A stretch of DNA of 64,000 nucleotides from Pseudoalteromonas caenipelagi (GCF_013140855.1 NZ_JABBPG010000006.1:124001-188000), one strand, 5' to 3'; positions 46,821-56,038 are shown, counted from the stretch's first letter. The notes: a model not told the origin generated them from the sequence alone. Numbers and translations are program-made.

Positions 46821-46844
46821 TACGGGAAACGTATGTTTCCCGTA
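46821..46844 (-). terminator. Hairpin after the SLBB exporter gene (terminator or attenuator)
   Basis: A perfect 10-base-pair stem (TACGGGAAAC at 46821-46830 with GTTTCCCGTA at 46835-46844) and four-base loop. On the minus strand it is followed by TTTCGTTTTT, a T-tract broken by CG. It lies between the exporter stop and the next ATG, so partial termination would lower expression of the downstream secretion genes. Confidence 0.55.
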
Positions 46845-46869
46845 CCCTCAATTAATCATCAATAATGAC

Positions 46870-49539
46870 TTAGTCCGTCAAGCGAGCAATTGAAGCTGCC
46901 GCTAGACCCAATTGGTAAACAATCTGTGTTGCCGTGCTCCATAATGTCAAGTTATCAATGTGCTGAGAATCAAGAGGAACAACGATAGTGTCGCCAGGTG
47001 CTAGCTGTGAAGCTGCATTATTAACCGCAAACCAAGAACTTTGGCTTGGTAACTCAACAGAGCCATTTGCTTTTATTATGTATATCCTTTCATCATCAGC
47101 TTTTTGCTTTAACCCACCACTTGCTCGAATATAATCTTCAACTGATTTAGAAGCGTCAAACAGATGCGTTGCAGCTAAGTTAACCTCGCCTATCACGCTC
47201 ACAGAGTCTTGTATCGCAGGGATATATAACGCATCACCATCTTCAAGTTGGAGCTCCTGAGTTGAACTTTTATCAAGATTGATAACCAAACGACCTAACG
47301 CTTCAACTTTGGATAAATCCTTTAAGATCTGATCCATATCTTCATATGGCAGACTCGTGTTTGCAGTCCGGCTCTTTTGGAAAGTGTTAGTAATGATATC
47401 GCGTCTTAGTTCTTGAGTTAAGCGCTGAAGTTGAGAAGTTTCTTTACGCTTAATTGATTCACGCGTAAAGATAGCCGCGTCTTTGTGAGCATATTCACTA
47501 AAACCACCCGCTCTTTTTAATAAGCTGTCAAGTGTTTCACCACGCTTAATCGTATAGATGCCAGGGAACTTTACTTCACCAACCACTTTCACCTGAAGCC
47601 TTTCTTGCCAGTTTGGTGTAGGAAAAACATTGATGGTATCTTTGCTTGTTAATTTAATTGTTGAGTTTTCTAATTCATGCAAACCATCAAATTGAAGGTG
47701 CTCTACCAGCTTAGAGTCCGAGTTCTGTACGCGAGTAAGTTCAACTTTTTTAAGATAAGCTGCTTCTAAAAATCCACCTGCTGCCTGAACTGCACTTTTG
47801 AAATCAGCATTTTCAGGTAACGGGTAGACACCTGGAAACTTCACTCGCCCATTTACGGCAAATAACTTGCTTGGGTGTGTTGGGGTTGCTTGCCTTTCCA
47901 ATTTTTTCAAAATTGGTGCAAGTAGCTTGCTACGACTAAAGACAGCTAGGTCTTCTTCTTTTGTGTCTTCAGGCTCTTGAAATAATGCATCAATACTTGT
48001 GATAAGTTCAATGTCCTCGTCGAGCTCGAATAGTTCGTCTTCTTTTAGACCAATAAATTTCAGAAACTCATCACGTTCAAATTGCTCCCACAACTTGATA
48101 TTGTCTCGCAGTTTTAGCTGCTCTTCACTATATGCCATGTCATCAAGCAGTTGTCTTTCTTCTTCTCTCAATTGATAACGACTAAAAACAACAATGGTAT
48201 CATTCGAATAAAGCTCTATATTTTCATCTTTGCTATCAAAGATATCCTGTAAAGAAAACTGCTGTATTTCGATGTCTCCTTTGAAGTTAACCTCACGAAT
48301 AATTAGCGAGTAACCGAAATCAGCAATAGGAAGAAGGTCTTCTCTAGGTGACTTAAAAACATCCTTTAGTGTTTTGCCTTTATGCCACTCGTAGTGACCT
48401 GGGTTTGTTACAGCGCCAATTAGTGTAACCGTATTTTGTAGCCGTGCAGAGGCAGCATGTACCGATATTTCATCACCATTCATCGGTTTATATGAAGACT
48501 TTTTAGTGAAATCAAAATTTAAGGTGATTCGCTTACCGTCTCCATTATAACGTGATACAACAACCTTCGACTTATTCGCACTTGCTTTCAGCCCCCCAGA
48601 CATAGCAAGCAAGCTATCAAGTGTATCGGTCTCTTTTAATTCAAATATGGCTTGACGATTTACCTCACCTTTTATCTTTATCTTTTTTTCTGCTGGAGGT
48701 ATAAATACTACGTCACCTGGCTTTAATACGATATCATCAGAGCTATCTCCAAATAGCAGTAAATCGTAAAGATCAAAAGTTGTGATGAGCTTACCTGCTC
48801 TTTTTACTTGTACGTGTCGTAAAGAGCCATTATCACTCACTCCCCCTGAAACAAATAGCGCGTGAGTCACCGTTGCGAGAGGAGAGACGGTGTAACTCCC
48901 AGGCTTGTATGCTTCACCTACAACCATAATTCGCATCGAATTAAGTTCGCCCATTGATATATAAGCTTGCACACCAATCATCTCTGTCGAGATTTTATTT
49001 GATATAAGCCCTTTTAGTTCCTTAAAAGACATACCTATTACGTAAAGTGGGGATAAGTCAGGAATAGCAAGGCGACCCGAACTATCAATCTGGACCTCAT
49101 ACTCTTTATTGCTTTTTCCATACAAATTGACTTTGACAGTATCACCAACCCCCAGCAAATACGTATCGGGTATAGCAGCAAGTTCAACGGGAGAAAATGA
49201 CATCGGTTCACCTGCGAAAAGTTCATAACCAAATGGTTTTAGCTCTTCTAGCTTAGGTTTATACTTGTCCTCTTCCGAATCTTGAGCAAATTCATTATCT
49301 TTTTCTCGTGGCTGCACTGTTGACTCTAATTCTGAGCTCACATCTTGTTTTTTCCCTTGCTTGTTCAAGGAATTTAGATCAATCCCATACTTTTGAGCAA
49401 TTGCTTCTTGCTGAGCTTTAGGCAGCTTTTTAAACTGCTCTATTTGCTGTGGGCTAGGAGACACTGCTTGAGCATTTCCTATATAGGTTGCAAATAATGA
49501 GAACAGAACAAAAAAGACAGTTAATTTACTTAACTTCAC
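46870..49539 (-). CDS. SLBB-rich outer-membrane polysaccharide export protein (WbfF/OtnA-like)
   Basis: An 889-residue protein with a signal peptide (ending near IGNAQA, residue 25), a short helical region, a Poly_export domain from about residue 125 (YLLGVGDTVKVNLYGKSNK) and five or more SLBB repeats (VVGEAYKPGSYTV, IKGEVNRQAIFEL, LIGAVTNPGHYEW, VNGRVKFPGVYPL, VVGEVKFPGIYTI, VIGEVNLAATHLF). There is no lipobox, unlike Wza. It resembles the large WbfF/OtnA exporters of Vibrio capsule loci. GTG start with AAGGG seven bases upstream. It heads the operon holding the pyruvyltransferase and T2SS genes. Confidence 0.85.
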   Translation of the reverse strand: MKLSKLTVFFVLFSLFATYIGNAQAVSPSPQQIEQFKKLPKAQQEAIAQKYGIDLNSLNKQGKKQDVSSELESTVQPREKDNEFAQDSEEDKYKPKLEELKPFGYELFAGEPMSFSPVELAAIPDTYLLGVGDTVKVNLYGKSNKEYEVQIDSSGRLAIPDLSPLYVIGMSFKELKGLISNKISTEMIGVQAYISMGELNSMRIMVVGEAYKPGSYTVSPLATVTHALFVSGGVSDNGSLRHVQVKRAGKLITTFDLYDLLLFGDSSDDIVLKPGDVVFIPPAEKKIKIKGEVNRQAIFELKETDTLDSLLAMSGGLKASANKSKVVVSRYNGDGKRITLNFDFTKKSSYKPMNGDEISVHAASARLQNTVTLIGAVTNPGHYEWHKGKTLKDVFKSPREDLLPIADFGYSLIIREVNFKGDIEIQQFSLQDIFDSKDENIELYSNDTIVVFSRYQLREEERQLLDDMAYSEEQLKLRDNIKLWEQFERDEFLKFIGLKEDELFELDEDIELITSIDALFQEPEDTKEEDLAVFSRSKLLAPILKKLERQATPTHPSKLFAVNGRVKFPGVYPLPENADFKSAVQAAGGFLEAAYLKKVELTRVQNSDSKLVEHLQFDGLHELENSTIKLTSKDTINVFPTPNWQERLQVKVVGEVKFPGIYTIKRGETLDSLLKRAGGFSEYAHKDAAIFTRESIKRKETSQLQRLTQELRRDIITNTFQKSRTANTSLPYEDMDQILKDLSKVEALGRLVINLDKSSTQELQLEDGDALYIPAIQDSVSVIGEVNLAATHLFDASKSVEDYIRASGGLKQKADDERIYIIKANGSVELPSQSSWFAVNNAASQLAPGDTIVVPLDSQHIDNLTLWSTATQIVYQLGLAAASIARLTD

Positions 49540-49598
49540 GTATATACCCTTAAATGAATGCGCAATTTGACCGACGAATGATACAGTATTTCTAATCT

Positions 49599-49626
49599 AA
49601 AAAAAATGGGACCATTGGCCCCATTT
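49599..49626 (-). terminator. Intrinsic terminator of the DUF481 gene
   Basis: Ten-base-pair stem with one G-U pair (49604-49613 with 49617-49626), three-base loop, followed on the minus strand by at least eight T. It separates the DUF481 gene from the exporter operon. Confidence 0.8.
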
Positions 49627-49647
49627 ATGTATAAAATTGTTAACGCC

Positions 49648-50433
49648 TTAGAAGCTGTATACTAAAGTTAAAGATGTTTCTGTGTCTGTATTATCTTTTT
49701 CTGCTGCAACGTCTGAGTTATGGATAACGTTATATGCGACTTTCATTTGTAGCGAGCCATTTATTTTCGTCATCAATGCTGATTCGGCAGTGGTTTTTGT
49801 ATTGCTTTCACCATATTCAACAGCAACCAGCTGAGTGAAGCGTGCATTTTCTGAAAGCTGCCAGTTAAAGTCCAACTTACCCACACCTATCACTTCATTT
49901 TCTGACTGACCAGCGAGAGAGTTACCATTGTCATCTAACTCAGAGCTATTGTTATGATGTTCAAAGCGCTTAATACCTGGACCTACTTCTGCATTTAAGT
50001 ACATATCGTCGCGGTTCAACAATCTTAAGCCGTAACCTGCAGATACAACCGCTTCATTTCTATATGCCCCAAAGTAATCTGACACATATGAGCCATAAAT
50101 AAACAAGTGGCTATGATCTTCTCTTAACTTATAGTTTCCCTGCGTTGATAGTGAGTACTTTTCGTTTGTACGCTCAGTAACTCGCACTCCTGCATCGTTT
50201 TCTATCTCGTCTTCTTTATAAATGCCGCTAAGCTTATACTCGTTGTGCCAGTTCTCGAGGTTATGCTTGGCTTTAATACCACCTTTGAGCGTTGTGGTTT
50301 TAGTATTACCGCTTGTGATGATAGCACCTACTTCACTACTCACATCCCAAGTTTTCTTTACATCTGCAGTCGTTGCATACGCGCTATTTACAGTGGCTGC
50401 AAAAACACACAGAGATAAAAGCTTTAGTTTCAT
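49648..50433 (-). CDS. DUF481 outer-membrane protein (YdiY-like)
   Basis: A 261-residue protein with a signal peptide (ending NSAYA) and alternating beta strands. The C-terminal ETSLTLVYSF ends in Phe, the outer-membrane barrel signature. The start of the mature part, WDVSSEVGAIITSGNTKTTTL, is typical of DUF481. Function is poorly known; salt- or acid-induced roles have been reported for the family. It follows the mscS gene by 21 bases and may share its transcript. Confidence 0.83.
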   Translation of the reverse strand: MKLKLLSLCVFAATVNSAYATTADVKKTWDVSSEVGAIITSGNTKTTTLKGGIKAKHNLENWHNEYKLSGIYKEDEIENDAGVRVTERTNEKYSLSTQGNYKLREDHSHLFIYGSYVSDYFGAYRNEAVVSAGYGLRLLNRDDMYLNAEVGPGIKRFEHHNNSSELDDNGNSLAGQSENEVIGVGKLDFNWQLSENARFTQLVAVEYGESNTKTTAESALMTKINGSLQMKVAYNVIHNSDVAAEKDNTDTETSLTLVYSF

Positions 50434-50454
50434 TTCTCAATAACCTTTCAATAA

Positions 50455-51270
50455 TTAATCTTTATGAAGATGAACATCCATTTGCGGGAATGGAATGGCA
50501 ATGCCAGCTTCATCTAAGGAAATTTTTATATTTTCGACCAGTTCAAAATATACAGGCCAATAGTCAGAGGTGTTAACCCAAGGACGAACCACAAAGTTAA
50601 CGCTTGAGTCTGCTAACTCTAATACCGCGACATTATAAGCTGGTTCTTTTAAAATGCGTTCTTCTTTATCCAGAACAGATTTTAAAACTTGCTTAGCTTG
50701 CTTTAAATCAGCGTCGTAACCTACACCAATTACCAAATCAATACGGCGTGTTTTTTCTCTAGAAAAATTAACAATTGCGCCCGACATAATCGATGAGTTC
50801 GGCATAATTATAACTTTGTTGTCAGGTGTTTTTAATTCAGTTGAGAAAATTTCTATTTTTTGAACACTGCCAGCTTTACCGCCGGCTTCAATATAGTCTC
50901 CCGCTTTAAACGGGCGTAAGATGATAATTAACACACCTGAAGCGAAGTTTGACAAAGAGCCTTGCAATGCCAAACCAATAGCTAGGCCAGCGGCACCTAA
51001 GATAGCGATAAAAGAGGTTGTTTCTACACCAACTTGAGACAGTGCCATCAACACCGTAGCTGCAAACACAGCTGCATATACGATATTAGCAACAAAACCT
51101 GCGACAGCTTTGTCTATTTTGCGTTTCTCAAAAGCCTTTACAGTTAATTTATCGCACGTTTTAGCGACCTTTAAACCAACAAAAAGGATCAATAAGGCTA
51201 TGACAGCCTGTATCGAGAAATGAAGTAACATATCAGAGTTATCATTTAGCCATTGTATAGCTGTATCCAT
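50455..51270 (-). CDS. mscS: Small-conductance mechanosensitive channel (MscS family)
   Basis: A 271-residue inner-membrane channel relieving hypo-osmotic stress. It has three membrane helices; pore helix TM3 is glycine/alanine-rich (AILGAAGLAIGLALQGSLSN near 89-108). The beta and alpha/beta cytoplasmic domains follow (FKAGDYIEAGGKAGSVQKIE, then TPDNKVIIMPNS). Length is close to E. coli MscS. Together with the DUF481 gene it forms an envelope pair upstream of the exporter operon. Confidence 0.92.
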   Translation of the reverse strand: MDTAIQWLNDNSDMLLHFSIQAVIALLILFVGLKVAKTCDKLTVKAFEKRKIDKAVAGFVANIVYAAVFAATVLMALSQVGVETTSFIAILGAAGLAIGLALQGSLSNFASGVLIIILRPFKAGDYIEAGGKAGSVQKIEIFSTELKTPDNKVIIMPNSSIMSGAIVNFSREKTRRIDLVIGVGYDADLKQAKQVLKSVLDKEERILKEPAYNVAVLELADSSVNFVVRPWVNTSDYWPVYFELVENIKISLDEAGIAIPFPQMDVHLHKD

Positions 51271-51389
51271 AAGGCCTCCTAGGCACGGTTTTTGATTTTG
51301 AGCGGATCATACATAGATTATATGAATATTGCCTGTATGTAAGGATTTTTTTATTTCTAACTTTTTTCACTAAAAATAGAAATTTCTCT

Positions 51390-51417
51390 TTGCAAGTACA
51401 AGATATTTATGTATTAT
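51390..51417 (+). promoter_or_regulatory. Promoter of tRNA-His with GC-rich discriminator
   Basis: TTGCAA (51390-51395), a 16-base spacer, TATTAT (51412-51417), then GCGCGCC. A GC-rich discriminator after the -10 is typical of stable RNA promoters under stringent (ppGpp) control. The mature tRNA begins about 26 bases after the predicted start. Confidence 0.7.
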
Positions 51418-51450
51418 GCGCGCCACACACCAACGAGGTGTTGTTATTGC

Positions 51451-51527
51451 GGCGGCTGTAGCTCAGTTGGTAGAGCCCTGGATTGTGATTCCGGTTGTCG
51501 TGGGTTCAAGTCCCATCAGTCGCCCCA
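51451..51527 (+). tRNA. tRNA-His (anticodon GTG)
   Basis: A 77-base cloverleaf with encoded CCA. It has an eight-base-pair acceptor stem including the extra G-1 opposite C73 that marks tRNA-His, a D-arm starting GCTCAGTTGG, anticodon GTG at 51485-51487 and a T-arm with GGTTCAAGTCC. A 6-base-pair hairpin (51539-51554) follows but has no T-tract, so it is not called a terminator. Confidence 0.97.
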
Positions 51528-51644
51528 TCTCTTCCTGTTTGAACTTAGGTTCAATATCAAATATTTGTCTGTAATTTTTCCTATTTCTTTCCTAACATTT
51601 TTATTCTGTTGTTTTTCTTCCTGGTACTTTGACAAATTTAAGAC

Positions 51645-51671
51645 AAAAAAATGCCACCTTTCGGTGGCATT
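51645..51671 (-). terminator. Intrinsic terminator of the nagP-like gene
   Basis: Nine-base-pair stem AATGCCACC / GGTGGCATT (51650-51658 and 51663-51671), loop TTTC, followed on the minus strand by six T. It lies 37 bases after the permease stop. Confidence 0.85.
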
Positions 51672-51708
51672 ACACACGGGATTATTTCTACGTATAGATA
51701 GAAATTCT

Positions 51709-53010
51709 TTACTTCCAGCTTCTCATTTTGTGCCCTTTGACAGCATAAAAGAGAATAAATAAGTAGCTGGGGATCATTAAACTATATGCGCCTTGCGCGC
51801 CTAAACCAGCTGCGTTACCAATACCTATCAATAATGGTCCTAGAGCACCGCCAGCAATACCCATAATTAATAGGCCTGAAGCTGTACCGGTTAAACGTCC
51901 TAAACCATCCAACGCAAGCGGCCAAATTGCAGGCCATACCATCGCGTTGGCAAATCCTAGCAGCGCAATACACAATAACGGATCTGGAAGCTGGGGTCCA
52001 CCAAATGGGACAAGCAACATGTTTGAAAGCAAAAATGAGTTGTTGCTACCAAGCACAACAGCCAATACAGTTACAATACCTGCAATACCTGACATCATCA
52101 AGGCACTTTGTTGCGACATAAAGCGAGGTATAAGCGCTATACCTATCGCATAGCCAATAAGCATACACCCCATTGTATATGATGTCATTACAGAATAATC
52201 AGCAATCCCTAATTGCAGTGCATACGACCCGATTGTATCAGCAGCGATAACTTCAACCGCAACATACAAAGCGATACCTATAACACCCAGTACTAAATGA
52301 GGATGCGATAGCGTTTCTTTAATTTCCCCTTTACTGGTTTTACTTTCTTCATTAAATACCAAGTCAGGTAACGGAGAAAACTTAGCAAATAAGGCAAAAA
52401 TAAAAATTAACCCAGCTATAGCGATATAAGGTGTAATTAGGCTATTTGCCATTATATCTTTTTGCTCTTGAGTCAACTTAGCGCCACCTTCTACCAAACC
52501 ACTCACGACAACCGCTGCGAAAATGATCGGAACAATAACGCCAGCTGATTTGTTCAGTAGACCCATGATGCAAACGCGAACCGCAGCTGACTTTTCTGAG
52601 CCCATTTTTACTACATATGGGTTCACTGCTGTTTGTAATACTGTTTGCCCTATGCCAATCATCAACTGGGCAAATAGAAAGATCTCGATCATTTGCATTT
52701 TTGCTGCGGGGATATACATCAAAGCAGAACCCGCCATGATCATACAGCCAATTGCCATACCATTTTTATAGCCAACACGCTTAATAAGTATGGCTGATGG
52801 AATGCCAGCAACGGTTACAGCGATGTAAAACGATGAGATGATAAAAGAGGCCTGTAAAGGTGTTAATTCGAGCATTTGCTGTAAAAACGGCGTTATTGCA
52901 CCGTTTAACCAAGTGATACAGCCCAAAATGAAAAACATTGAACCGGCTAATACCATCGGCAACCAGATACTCTGCTTGTCTTTACTTTCAATATCCACGA
53001 TTGCTTCCAT
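51709..53010 (-). CDS. nagP: N-acetylglucosamine permease, MFS (NagP-like, FucP family)
   Basis: A protein with about twelve hydrophobic segments and the FucP/GluP-family N-terminus MFFILGCITWLNGAITPFLQ. VLQTAVNPYVVKMGSE and FANAMVWPAIWPLALDGLG are typical for NagP of Alteromonadales and Bacteroidetes sugar permeases. The ATG at 53008-53010 (433 residues) is chosen; a longer start 15 codons upstream adds a basic tail. With this start the operator-to-start distance (106 bases) matches that of the hexosaminidase gene (107). It imports GlcNAc released from chitin. Confidence 0.87.
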   Translation of the reverse strand: MEAIVDIESKDKQSIWLPMVLAGSMFFILGCITWLNGAITPFLQQMLELTPLQASFIISSFYIAVTVAGIPSAILIKRVGYKNGMAIGCMIMAGSALMYIPAAKMQMIEIFLFAQLMIGIGQTVLQTAVNPYVVKMGSEKSAAVRVCIMGLLNKSAGVIVPIIFAAVVVSGLVEGGAKLTQEQKDIMANSLITPYIAIAGLIFIFALFAKFSPLPDLVFNEESKTSKGEIKETLSHPHLVLGVIGIALYVAVEVIAADTIGSYALQLGIADYSVMTSYTMGCMLIGYAIGIALIPRFMSQQSALMMSGIAGIVTVLAVVLGSNNSFLLSNMLLVPFGGPQLPDPLLCIALLGFANAMVWPAIWPLALDGLGRLTGTASGLLIMGIAGGALGPLLIGIGNAAGLGAQGAYSLMIPSYLFILFYAVKGHKMRSWK

Positions 53011-53115
53011 AAGTTTCTTCTTGTTGCTAGTTAATATCATTATTTTAATAGCCATCCAATTAAAATTGCTTTATTAAGAAGCTTCAACTCACAGCTAAAC
53101 AGCTTAATAAAACAA

Positions 53116-53135
53116 AAATGACAGCGCTGACATTT
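53116..53135. promoter_or_regulatory. NagR-like operator upstream of nagP
   Basis: AAATGACAGCGCTGACATTT, a 20-base palindrome with one mismatched pair centred on GCGC. It fits the LacI-type NagR operator I recall from Alteromonadales GlcNAc regulons. A near copy is upstream of the hexosaminidase gene. Confidence 0.75.
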
Positions 53136-53246
53136 AACTTTACGTTAAAATTACATCTTTGACTAGTCAGTTTTTAAACACAAACGTAACTAAAATTGAA
53201 ACAAACTTCCAATTCTAGTTACGTATTACTTATTCTTAATAGCGTT

Positions 53247-55829
53247 TTACAAAGATAGCTCAGTAGTGCGGCTAACATTACTGCTGCCGTGACGAGTCCT
53301 CAGTAATATGCTCTGAGTGTCTTCTACTTTGGCAGGGCCAGAATATACTTGCCAAGACTGACCGTCATCAAAGGAGTACTCTATGGCTAAAAATGGAAAT
53401 GCGCTATTGGCATGTAATTTTCCATCTTTAATCACACCTCCGGGTACGGGCAGATGTGCTTTTACTCCTCGCTTCTCTAGTTTTGCCAGCTCCTTAACGG
53501 ACAGTGCTGCAGCAAACTTTAGCCAGTCGTTTGTAAAGTTTTTGCTACTTAAGCCTGAAGCTTCCCACGAAGCCTTGTGCCAAGCACGCTCAGCAACACT
53601 CAGAATACGCGGGAAGATCATACTCAACACCTGCTCTTCAGTACGGATTGTCTCGCTCCAAACTTGCCCTTGTATACCAAGAATATTTTCCGGTTTCTCC
53701 AACTTGGGCAGTTCACGGCCAACTAATGCCTCTAAATTAACGATAGGCTCTCGGTTTCTGGTAAAATCTGCATTAGCGTATACATCGTCAGGCATATAAC
53801 CAAATGTTTTTTTGGTATCAATGTAACGTGTTGCCCAATAGTAACCTCGTGCTTCTGGATGCGCTTCGTAGGGGTGATCAAAGTATAAATGGGTGCCGTG
53901 TGAAAGAATGACCTGATAACCATCGTTGGCTAAACGATGTGCTCTGTCAGCGACTCCCCACTCCCAAATGTTATCCCATACATTTGCAGTAACATTTTTA
54001 TTTGGGAATGATGCTCGATTAAAAGGGTTCACTTTGTCATACATTAAACCATCTTCCCAAGCCCCAGGGGTAATTCCTCGCTTGTTTAAAAGACCCGCTA
54101 CCCGTTGAGTAAAGTAAGGTTTTAAATCTGTAACACCCGCGACGCCATTGTTAGGGTCAGAAAATAATGCTTGGCATGCCTTTGAGCCTGTCCACGAGCC
54201 ACTGCCGACTTCATCACCACCAAAATGTAAATTGGTTAGTCTGGTGCCAGCTTCGCGATACATACTTTGTAACTCATAGGTCACTTTATCTATAAAGGCG
54301 TAAGTAGAGTCTAAGCATACATTGATTGAGTTATCTGTATAATTTTGAACAGTTAAATACTCTGATGTGTCTCCTGGCTCACTGAGTAAGTAAGCACTTG
54401 CAGCCTTTTTATCGCCTTGTTCTAAAAGCTTATTGTATCTGGCTTCCATGGCTTTAATTGACGCTCGTGCGTGCCCCGGACCTTCTATTTCAGGAATGAT
54501 TTTAATGTGTCGAGCAGTTGCAAACTTAAGTAGCTCAATAAAGTCTTTACGCGATAAGTAGCCATTTCCTGAACCTGATTTAAACGGCCCAGTGCCAAGC
54601 TGTGTGAGCAAACAGCTTTGTTCACTTAAGTCAAAGCAACGGTAACCACCAATTTCACTGAGCTCTGGTAAGCCAGGTATTTCTAAGCGCCAACCTTCAT
54701 CTTCAGAGAAGTGCCAATGTAATACATTCATTTTATAGCGGCCCATTTGTTCCACTAATTTAAACATGGCATCTTTACCATGGTAATTACGACCGTTGTC
54801 GTAATGCATACCACGCCAAGCAAACCTTGGACTATCCTCAATTTCTACGTTGGGTAGTTCAATATTATTTTTAGATTCAGGCCCGAACAACGCTAGCAAG
54901 CTTTGCATACCATAAAAAACACCCGCATTATCAGAACCGACGATAATGATTTGCTCATCATCAATTTCTAAGCGATAACTTTGGGCTTTTCCGCTGGCAA
55001 TAGTGTCATCCACTTTGAGCGTGATAGTTGGCTGATTATCCGACTTGATATGATCTGGTTGAGCATCAAGTTGAAGGCCATAGTCAGCTAAATCTTTTAC
55101 AAACACGTTCACTTCTGATTTGAGTCGTCCTGCGTAACGAATTTGCCACTGTTCATTTACCTGCGTAGTACCACGGTTAAAATCAACACTGCTAGGTTTA
55201 GGGATAATACGCTTTAGTGCATCTTGTTTATCCACTGACAATGATGTTGCATTTCTTTCATAACGCAGCGCTGCATTGGCAATTTTGGTGTGATCTATCG
55301 GTTTATTATAACGTTTTAGCTGATTTTCACGCTCTATGGGCGCTACGAACTGTGTAAAGTCTTCGGTATCGGTATTGGCAAAAATAGCTGGCTTATGACC
55401 GTTTGCCACCATAAAAGCGCGGGGCATAAAGTCGCTGTATGCAGCAATCCAAGCACTTGCGCCAAATTCTACTTTTAAGCTTTCTCCGGGCGCTAACCCC
55501 GCAAAATCTTCAGTAGGTACCAAACGGTTCAAATCCCCGTTAATATGCTCTATTTTTAATCCTGCGGCTTGTTCTGTCTGAATTTTTCTAATTGAATGTA
55601 TATAGAGTTGCCAGTCACTTTTACCCTTTGGCAAAGCAATATCAGAGTCATTTTTTAAATTGATAGACGCGAGCACGCTACCTTCGCCTTTACTAAAGTT
55701 ATCCTCCACAGCAAACATCAACTCAGTGCCTTGGGTAAAGCGCTGTAGCTCATTTTGTGTAAGCGCAGCATTGGCAACTAAAGGCATTGCCAGTATCGCA
55801 CTGGCGAGTAAAGTGTGTTTAAAGTTCAT
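53247..55829 (-). CDS. Beta-N-acetylhexosaminidase (chitobiase, GH20)
   Basis: An 860-residue enzyme with a signal peptide (MNFKHTLLASAILAMPLVANA). Layout: CHB_HEX carbohydrate-binding domain (about 35-165), GH20 N-terminal domain (about 200-330), GH20 TIM barrel (about 335-760) and a C-terminal CHB_HEX_C domain. The catalytic pair Asp539-Glu540 is in LHFGGDEVGSGSW. It cleaves chitobiose and short chito-oligomers in the periplasm to GlcNAc, which the downstream permease would import. A NagR-like operator 107 bases before the start suggests induction by GlcNAc. Confidence 0.93.
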   Translation of the reverse strand: MNFKHTLLASAILAMPLVANAALTQNELQRFTQGTELMFAVEDNFSKGEGSVLASINLKNDSDIALPKGKSDWQLYIHSIRKIQTEQAAGLKIEHINGDLNRLVPTEDFAGLAPGESLKVEFGASAWIAAYSDFMPRAFMVANGHKPAIFANTDTEDFTQFVAPIERENQLKRYNKPIDHTKIANAALRYERNATSLSVDKQDALKRIIPKPSSVDFNRGTTQVNEQWQIRYAGRLKSEVNVFVKDLADYGLQLDAQPDHIKSDNQPTITLKVDDTIASGKAQSYRLEIDDEQIIIVGSDNAGVFYGMQSLLALFGPESKNNIELPNVEIEDSPRFAWRGMHYDNGRNYHGKDAMFKLVEQMGRYKMNVLHWHFSEDEGWRLEIPGLPELSEIGGYRCFDLSEQSCLLTQLGTGPFKSGSGNGYLSRKDFIELLKFATARHIKIIPEIEGPGHARASIKAMEARYNKLLEQGDKKAASAYLLSEPGDTSEYLTVQNYTDNSINVCLDSTYAFIDKVTYELQSMYREAGTRLTNLHFGGDEVGSGSWTGSKACQALFSDPNNGVAGVTDLKPYFTQRVAGLLNKRGITPGAWEDGLMYDKVNPFNRASFPNKNVTANVWDNIWEWGVADRAHRLANDGYQVILSHGTHLYFDHPYEAHPEARGYYWATRYIDTKKTFGYMPDDVYANADFTRNREPIVNLEALVGRELPKLEKPENILGIQGQVWSETIRTEEQVLSMIFPRILSVAERAWHKASWEASGLSSKNFTNDWLKFAAALSVKELAKLEKRGVKAHLPVPGGVIKDGKLHANSAFPFLAIEYSFDDGQSWQVYSGPAKVEDTQSILLRTRHGSSNVSRTTELSL

Positions 55830-55935
55830 CCTAGGCTCCTTTATAAAGCGGTAGTGTCTTCGCTTAATGTCATTATTTTAAGTGCGATTTGATTAATAAA
55901 TAGCTTAGTTATGCACTTTCATCATATAGAAACAA

Positions 55936-55955
55936 AAATGACAGCGCTATCATTA
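55936..55955. promoter_or_regulatory. NagR-like operator upstream of the hexosaminidase gene
   Basis: AAATGACAGCGCTATCATTA, with one mismatched pair in its 18-base core, almost identical to the site before nagP. The shared half-site AATGACAGC and equal distance to the start codons support joint control. Confidence 0.75.
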
Positions 55956-55992
55956 TTTTTTCATTTTGCTGCAATGAAACTACGCTAAGCAT

Positions 55993-56016
55993 AAAAAAGC
56001 CCGCTAATTGCGGGCT
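55993..56016 (-). terminator. Intrinsic terminator of the M13 peptidase gene
   Basis: Seven-base-pair GC-rich stem AGCCCGC / GCGGGCT (55998-56004 and 56010-56016), loop TAATT, followed on the minus strand by six T. It lies 23 bases after the peptidase stop. Confidence 0.85.
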
Positions 56017-56038
56017 ACTCAATATTAAAAATTTAACG

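Noticed and set aside
51539..51554. Hairpin after tRNA-His as a terminator
   Set aside because: Only six base pairs, AT-rich, and no T-tract follows.
51409..51762. A 117-codon frame across the tRNA-His gene
   Set aside because: It translates the tRNA itself and AT-rich flanks, has no ribosome site, and is a common artefact.
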